From Chamaecyparis obtusa (Eukaryota > Streptophyta > Pinopsida > Cupressales > Cupressaceae), in the NCBI GenBank assembly GCA_027943335.1, contig BSBK01004089.1, forward strand, positions 2,646,001 to 2,710,000: DNA of 64,000 nucleotides. The letters are read 5' to 3'. The notes below the pieces were generated by a model. The model was not told where the DNA came from. It worked only from the letters and a program-made list of their open reading frames with translations, and did no database searches. Positions 59,559-64,000 of this stretch are shown here, one piece after another (position 1 is the first letter of the stretch; every line of letters starts with the position of its first letter). The position numbers and the translations under genes are program-made.

Positions 59559-60946
59559 ATCTCCAGAACAAAGAGATCAGCAGACGGTGAAGTGAGTAGA
59601 TACAAAGCAAGGTTGGTAGCCAAAGGTTTTCAGCAAGTTCATGGCAATGATTATGATGAGACTTTTGCTCCTGTGGCAAAAATGGACTCCATTTGATTGG
59701 CTCTTTGCATTGCAACAGCAAGAAAATGGGAGATTCATCACATGGATGTGAAGAATGCATTTCTTCATGGTGATCTTGAGGAGAAGATCTACATGGAGCA
59801 GCCACATGGGTATGTACACGATTCCTCATTGGTATGCAAGCTCAAGAAGTCACTTTATGGCCTCAAGCAAGCACCTAGAGCTTGGTATGCTAAAATGGAT
59901 TCTTATCTTTTGTCTCAAAATTTCATAAGATGTAAATCTGATCCAAATGTTTATATGATGAGAACATCTGACTCTTTGTTGCTCATAGTATTCTATGTAG
60001 ATGATTTGCTAATAACAGGTGATTCAACCACAGCCATTGCTGCAACCAAAGCAACTTTGCATGATAGATTTGCTATGACAGACATGGGTCTCCTCAACTT
60101 TTTTCTTGGTCTTGAAATCAGCCAAAATGAATCAGGTGTCAAAGTTGCTCAATCCAAGTATGCAAGAGATCTTTTGGTTCGATTTCATATGAGTGATTGT
60201 AAGTCAGCAACCACACCTTTCCTATCAGGGGTCAAGCTTGAGGATGGCAAGGATACACCATTGGTTGATTGCACACTCTATCGTCAACTTGTGGGGAGTC
60301 TTCTCTATCTCACTCACTCTCGTCCAGATCTATCATATGCAGTGGGTGTTGTTTCTAGATACATGCAGGAGCCTCATGAGCTACATTGGAAAGCTGCCAA
60401 GCGTATACTTCGCTATGTTCAGGGAACCATTAACTATGGGATTCATTATTCAGCTGGATCTACATTGGATCTCATTGGCTATACTAATTCTGTTGGGTTG
60501 ATGATAGCATTGATCGCAAATCCACTTCAGGATATGTTCTCAGTTTGGGATCTAATCCCATCTGTTGGTCAAGTAAAAAGCAATCTTCCATTGCTTTATC
60601 ATCTACAGAGGCTGAATATAGAGGTGCCGTCAATATTACCATTCAGGCTATTTGGTTACAGAACTTCCTGACTAAGCTTGGTATCTCTTTTCATAGTCCA
60701 ACTCTCATTTGGTGTGACAATCAGAGTACACTGGTAGTTTGTAGAGATCCAATACAGCGACAATGGACTAAACACATCAAGATACACATGCACTACATTC
60801 AAGATTTGATTCATGATGGCATCATAGATTTGCAGTATTGTCCCACGTCTCACCAAATTGCTGACATCTTCACAAAGACATTCACCGAACAGAAGTTTCA
60901 CTTTCTTCGAGATCTTCTTGGGGTGAAAGGAACTGTAACACAGTAG
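59559..60946 (+). pseudogene. Copia reverse transcriptase and RNase H
   Basis: The RT shows [39 protein letters not shown] and the YVDD active site at 59994-60005. A TGA at 59694 replaces the expected Arg (SIRLAL). RNase H begins with GYTNS, where the first catalytic Asp is Asn. A 1-bp deletion near 60492-60500 then shifts the frame, and it resumes as SNPICWSSKKQSS, STEAEYRGAV, WCDNQST and QIADIFTKTF, ending at TAG 60944-60946. Confidence 0.92.
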
Positions 60947-61049
60947 TTTTCTTAATTTGTTAGCATCCTTTTTGAGGAGGGGTTTTCTTCCCACTGGGTT
61001 TTCCCTCTTTCCTCTTTCCCTTCTTAGGCTTTCTTTTCTCTTTAGTTAG

Positions 61050-61062
61050 AATTAAGGGGGGG
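61050..61062 (+). promoter_or_regulatory. Copia polypurine tract
   Basis: AATTAAGGGGGGG (with G-run) directly precedes the 3' LTR, the expected primer for plus-strand synthesis. Confidence 0.85.
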
Positions 61063-61477
61063 TGTTGTGATTAATTCCATCTTCTGTTCACTTTCCGTAG
61101 ATTTTGGAGCACCTCTTTGTTAGGTTTGATCTTCTGTTTTCTGCCCCAATCTGAGGCTTTTAACTCCTTTTTTTCTATGCACAAACTTTGGCTTTTATGG
61201 AGCTTGATCCATTGTTCTAAGTTTCAGTTGACTGTCAATCAGCTGCAAAAGCATCAATCAACTCCTATTTTTATTGTTGCATAAGCACAAATGTATCTTT
61301 TCAAAGATTTGTTATTGTGGTGATTAATAATTAATCACAGCAGTGGATAGAATAATGAATTGAAGTTTTCTTTTGTAATGCTCTGTTCTCCTCTGTTATT
61401 TTTCTCTGTATAATCTGCTCAGATTTGTTTTATTTTCCTTCTAGCTGATCTATGCAGCTATAGCTGCAAATTTTACA
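61063..61477 (+). repeat. Copia 3' LTR
   Basis: 415 bp, same length as the 5' LTR. Seven single-base differences, all transitions (for example ACCCATCG to ATCCATTG). Confidence 0.95.
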
Positions 61478-61710
61478 ATCAATGGAAATATAGTATAAGA
61501 CGTTAGAAGTGAAAAGATTTTGAGCCAATTTAACATTCTCGTCCTCTTCACTCAAACTCCAACTTGATGAGTTGAACAAACATAACCCCTAACTCGGAGT
61601 CATCCCAATCCTATTTATTTTTCAGTAGAATTTGTTTTCCTCATGACAATGAACATCAAACCGATGGGAGCAATACACAACGTTCAAAAACCATTCTGCC
61701 TAAACACTTG

Positions 61711-61787
61711 GAAGATTATTATTGTTCTGTGTTACATAGATTTGAAGCAATCAAATAGCTCTTAGAAATCCATGCATGTGCAAAAAT
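61711..61787 (+). repeat. About 76-bp repeat flanking the copia element, right copy
   Basis: Counterpart of 56237-56312. The repeat is followed on both sides by sequence with further weak similarity (CTATTCAAAACATGCCTGA against CTGTTCAAAATACGGCTGA), so the duplicated unit may be about 200 bp. Confidence 0.7.
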
Positions 61788-61960
61788 TTACTTGAGTTTG
61801 TCAACAAATACGTTGAATACCACACTCTAGAGAATACATGCCAAGTGTTTGACAGAATGTTTACATTGAATACCAGAATATGTACCGAGTGTTTAACAGC
61901 ATGTCTTGAAACAGGGTATCTGGGGTGTATAGAACTGTTCAAAATACGGCTGAACCTAAG
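61776..61960 (+). pseudogene. Possible PPR-derived relic
   Basis: The open frame reads LLEFVNKYVEYHTLENTCQVFDRM and CLETGYLGCIELFKI, in the spacing of a PPR unit (..DMYAKCGSLENARQVFDKM.. and ..GY..ALELF..). Only one or two repeats are present and the match is weak, so this is tentative. Confidence 0.35.
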
Positions 61961-62189
61961 AATGCTTTGCTTGTTGACGCAGGAGAATCCCGGGTGAATT
62001 GGCGATCAGCATCAACCAAGAATACTTTCCATTTATTTTCTCTGAATTTGTTTCAGTTTCATTTGACTTCTTTTTACTTGTCAGCCTGAAAAAATGGAAG
62101 CTTTGGAAATCCATCAAATTATAAACTATCCTAGTAAGCATGAATGTGAAATGTGAAGTGTAATAAACTAACTCTAATGGACCAAGTAT

Positions 62190-62425
62190 ATAAATTTGCG
62201 GAATGTAATACACAATAAAATTCTTCTATTTGCAGTCAAGAACAGGTTTATAGTAAAGAAATTTGCAAGTGCAGACAAATTTGTAGAATGTAATATACAA
62301 ATAAAATTCTTGTTTTTGCAGTCAAGAAGAGGTTTATAGCAGAAAAATTTGCAGTGTGAACAAATTAACAATAAAATTATGTTATTTGCGGTCAATAAAT
62401 GTTTCAATTCATAGTAAAAACAAAT
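62190..62425 (+). repeat. Three-unit tandem repeat, about 85 bp each
   Basis: Units at about 62190-62275, 62276-62360 and 62361-62425 share AATAAAATT, TTTGCAGTCAAG and GGTTTATAG words. The third is shorter and more diverged. Non-coding. Confidence 0.8.
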
Positions 62426-62744
62426 TTAAAATATTTTTTTAGAAATTAATCAAATGCTTGATTTACAATAAACATCAATGGGATTTATAACAATCAAAGA
62501 TTAGACGACTTTGATAGAACAAGCCAAACTAAACAAAAAATGAGAAAGGTTTATACATCTTGAAAAATATATTCTCGAGTTTGATTTGTATGAGTATTGT
62601 TTATATTAAAGATAAAATAATGTTTTGTTTTATTTTAGTTTTAATAAATATTTTAGTATATTAGATTTTATTTGTTATAATGTCTTTGGCCTTATATTTA
62701 TTTCTTTTTAATTAAAATTTAAATATTATGTAGATCATTAATAA

Positions 62745-63700
62745 ATGACTTTTATAGGTCAGTTCAAAGAATTTAAGATTTTGGTAGAGAATTATACTAG
62801 TAAAATTATCCAATTGTTCAAGACTAAAAATGATAGAGAATTTTCTACAATGGAGCTTGATAGATTCTATAAAGTGAAGGGCATAAGACAACTCCATATA
62901 TCTCTCAATGAATGGAGTTGTAGAATCAAACATGATAATGATGGAAGAAGTTAAGAGTATGTTTGTTGGGTCAAGATTCGAAAATTAATTCTAGGTAAGT
63001 AATTAGCACTACATTTTACCTTATCAACAAGTCTCTAACATGAGAAATTGTTAAGTACTATAAAAAGTTGGATAGGAAAAGAAACTCACTTTATGATCTT
63101 CAAATTTTTGGTTGTGCAAACTCATATTATGCTATTATGTCTGAGGATAGTGATTAAAGTTGGATAATAAGGATATAAACTATATCTTCATTGACTATGG
63201 TGTTGATGTGAAAGAATGCAAGATTTGGGACATTGTTGTAAAGAAATTATTATATAATTGGATGGTGATATTTAGTTAGATCATATCTATCCTATAGTTG
63301 AGAGGCAAAGGAGAATATAAACTCAATTGTGCAACTATAGCCAAAGATTGAGATGGTTGCAATAGATAAAGAATTGGAGGTTCATGATATAGTTAATGAG
63401 AAGGATTTGGAGAGTTTCAAAATAAGAAAAACCTCCACTTTAGCTTCTAAAGAGATCCACTTGATAGAGGAGTTGATATGGGAGATGTAAACCACTTGAT
63501 ATATATGTATTACTACTTTTATTGCTAGTATTGTTGAACCTTGCACTATGAGTGAGGGATTGGAGATCAATGTTAAGGATAGGCCATGAATGAGGAAATG
63601 GTCGTGCTAAGGAAAAATGGGATTTGGGATTTGATCAGCTATCAAAGGGAAATAAGCTAATTGGATGTAAATTGTTTTTCGAGTAAGTAGTTCAATGTAT
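62745..63700 (+). pseudogene. Old copia integrase/RT relic
   Basis: Much-decayed copia pol pieces in order: FKEFKILVENYTSKIIQ, KNDREFSTMELDRFY (the RTDNGGEF region, altered), then near 63105-63240 a FGCANSYYAIMSED and KCKIWDIV-like block (the integrase C-terminal region). Finally, at 63588-63690, MNEEMVVLRKNGIWDL and LIGCKLFF (the start of RT). Numerous stops and frameshifts. Its continuation is interrupted at about 63711 by the end of a LINE. Confidence 0.7.
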
Positions 63701-63710
63701 ATAGTTTTTG

Positions 63711-64000
63711 ATTAATGGTAACAACAGGTTTTGAAGGGGCCCCGAAACCCATTAACATAAAAAATCTTAAGATAGAACATTAAAAGGTCCCATAACGAAA
63801 CAGTCCAGCCAAAAACAAAGGCAGGACACTCAAACAACGGACCCAGAACACTGCAATAAAATGATCATTATAAACGACAATCCTAAGAAGATAGCAACAA
63901 AGCTATCTGAAATTCCCCTTTTTATGAGAACAAAGAGTCATGTCAAACGAAGAGGAAGATTTCTTAGATTGTTTCCCTTTGATAGTAATCCAACCATCTT
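63711..64000 (-). mobile_element. 3' end of a LINE, inserted into the copia relic
   Basis: On the minus strand this ends TTACCATTAATCAAAAACTAT, the same terminus as the large LINE (27735-27772). The preceding GGGGCCCCTTCAAAACC and the T/G-rich UTR are also similar. The upstream piece (minus strand) encodes WITIKGKQSKKSSSSFD before a stop. The element continues beyond the window edge, so its 5' end and TSD cannot be seen. Confidence 0.75.

Larger units (their letters stand above)
56439..61477 (+). mobile_element. Ty1/copia LTR retrotransposon, 5.04 kb
   Basis: Two 415-bp LTRs (56439-56853 and 61063-61477) have TG...CA ends. They are flanked by a perfect 5-bp TSD, ATCAA, at 56434-56438 and 61478-61482. 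A near-canonical primer-binding site and a polypurine tract are present. A single gag-pol frame runs 56925-60946 in the order gag, protease, integrase, RT, RNase H, which is diagnostic of Ty1/copia. Three in-frame stops, one frameshift and a lost integrase active-site residue make it non-autonomous. The LTRs differ at 7 positions, all transitions. Confidence 0.95.

Noticed and set aside
1..64000. CRISPR arrays, tRNA or rRNA genes
   Set aside because: No regularly spaced short repeats with unique spacers, and no cloverleaf-like or rRNA-like sequence, were found by reading. A tRNA scan would be needed for certainty.

Overview
The window is plant nuclear DNA made almost entirely of transposable elements at different stages of decay, with a few broken remnants of host genes between them. 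The evidence for a plant is: plant-type L1 LINE ORFs (DUF4283-like ORF1, and ORF2 with a terminal RNase H), a Tat-type Ty3/gypsy element with two RNase H domains, Ty1/copia elements primed by initiator-Met tRNA, and PPR, mTERF and REVEILLE-type MYB fragments. The low gene density and deep nesting would fit a very large genome such as a conifer, but that is inference. I see no intact protein-coding host gene, no tRNA or rRNA gene and no CRISPR array.

Layout. 1-4041: AT-rich spacer with short repeats, a hairpin and a telobox. 4058-27772: one L1-type LINE (about 8.3 kb without its insert) bounded by a 16-bp target-site duplication (TSD). It carries ORF1, ORF2 and, unusually, a third ORF between the ORF2 stop and the 3' end. 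Its RNase H domain is split by a 15.4-kb Ty3/gypsy Tat-type element on the minus strand (9755-25145) with 1.29/1.28-kb LTRs and a perfect 5-bp TSD. The gypsy gag-pol frame runs 2,482 codons with about 15 premature stops and no frameshift.

27789-43660: spacer holding host-gene relics: an RPA1-like pseudogene split by a small non-coding LTR element (31603-32995), a duplicated segment carrying an unidentified 44-codon exon, a PPR relic, an mTERF relic and a REVEILLE-type MYB exon. 45409-48496: a 3.1-kb inverted repeat with a 21-bp loop, whose arms each contain flanking DNA, a copia LTR and the start of gag. 49023-50443: nested terminal-inverted-repeat (MITE-like) units. 51120-52430: fragment of a second LINE type. 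56439-61477: a nearly complete Ty1/copia element (415-bp LTRs, TSD ATCAA) disabled by three stops, one frameshift and loss of the integrase catalytic Glu. 62190-64000: a three-unit tandem repeat, an old copia relic and the 3' end of another LINE inserted into that relic.

Relative order of events: the large LINE is old (many stops and indels). The gypsy element entered it later (LTRs about 98% identical by hand count). The copia element at 56-61 kb is of similar age (7 differences in 415 bp). The best candidate for something undescribed is the LINE with a third ORF. The large inverted repeat and the indel-free, transition-only decay of the gypsy element are also worth checking.
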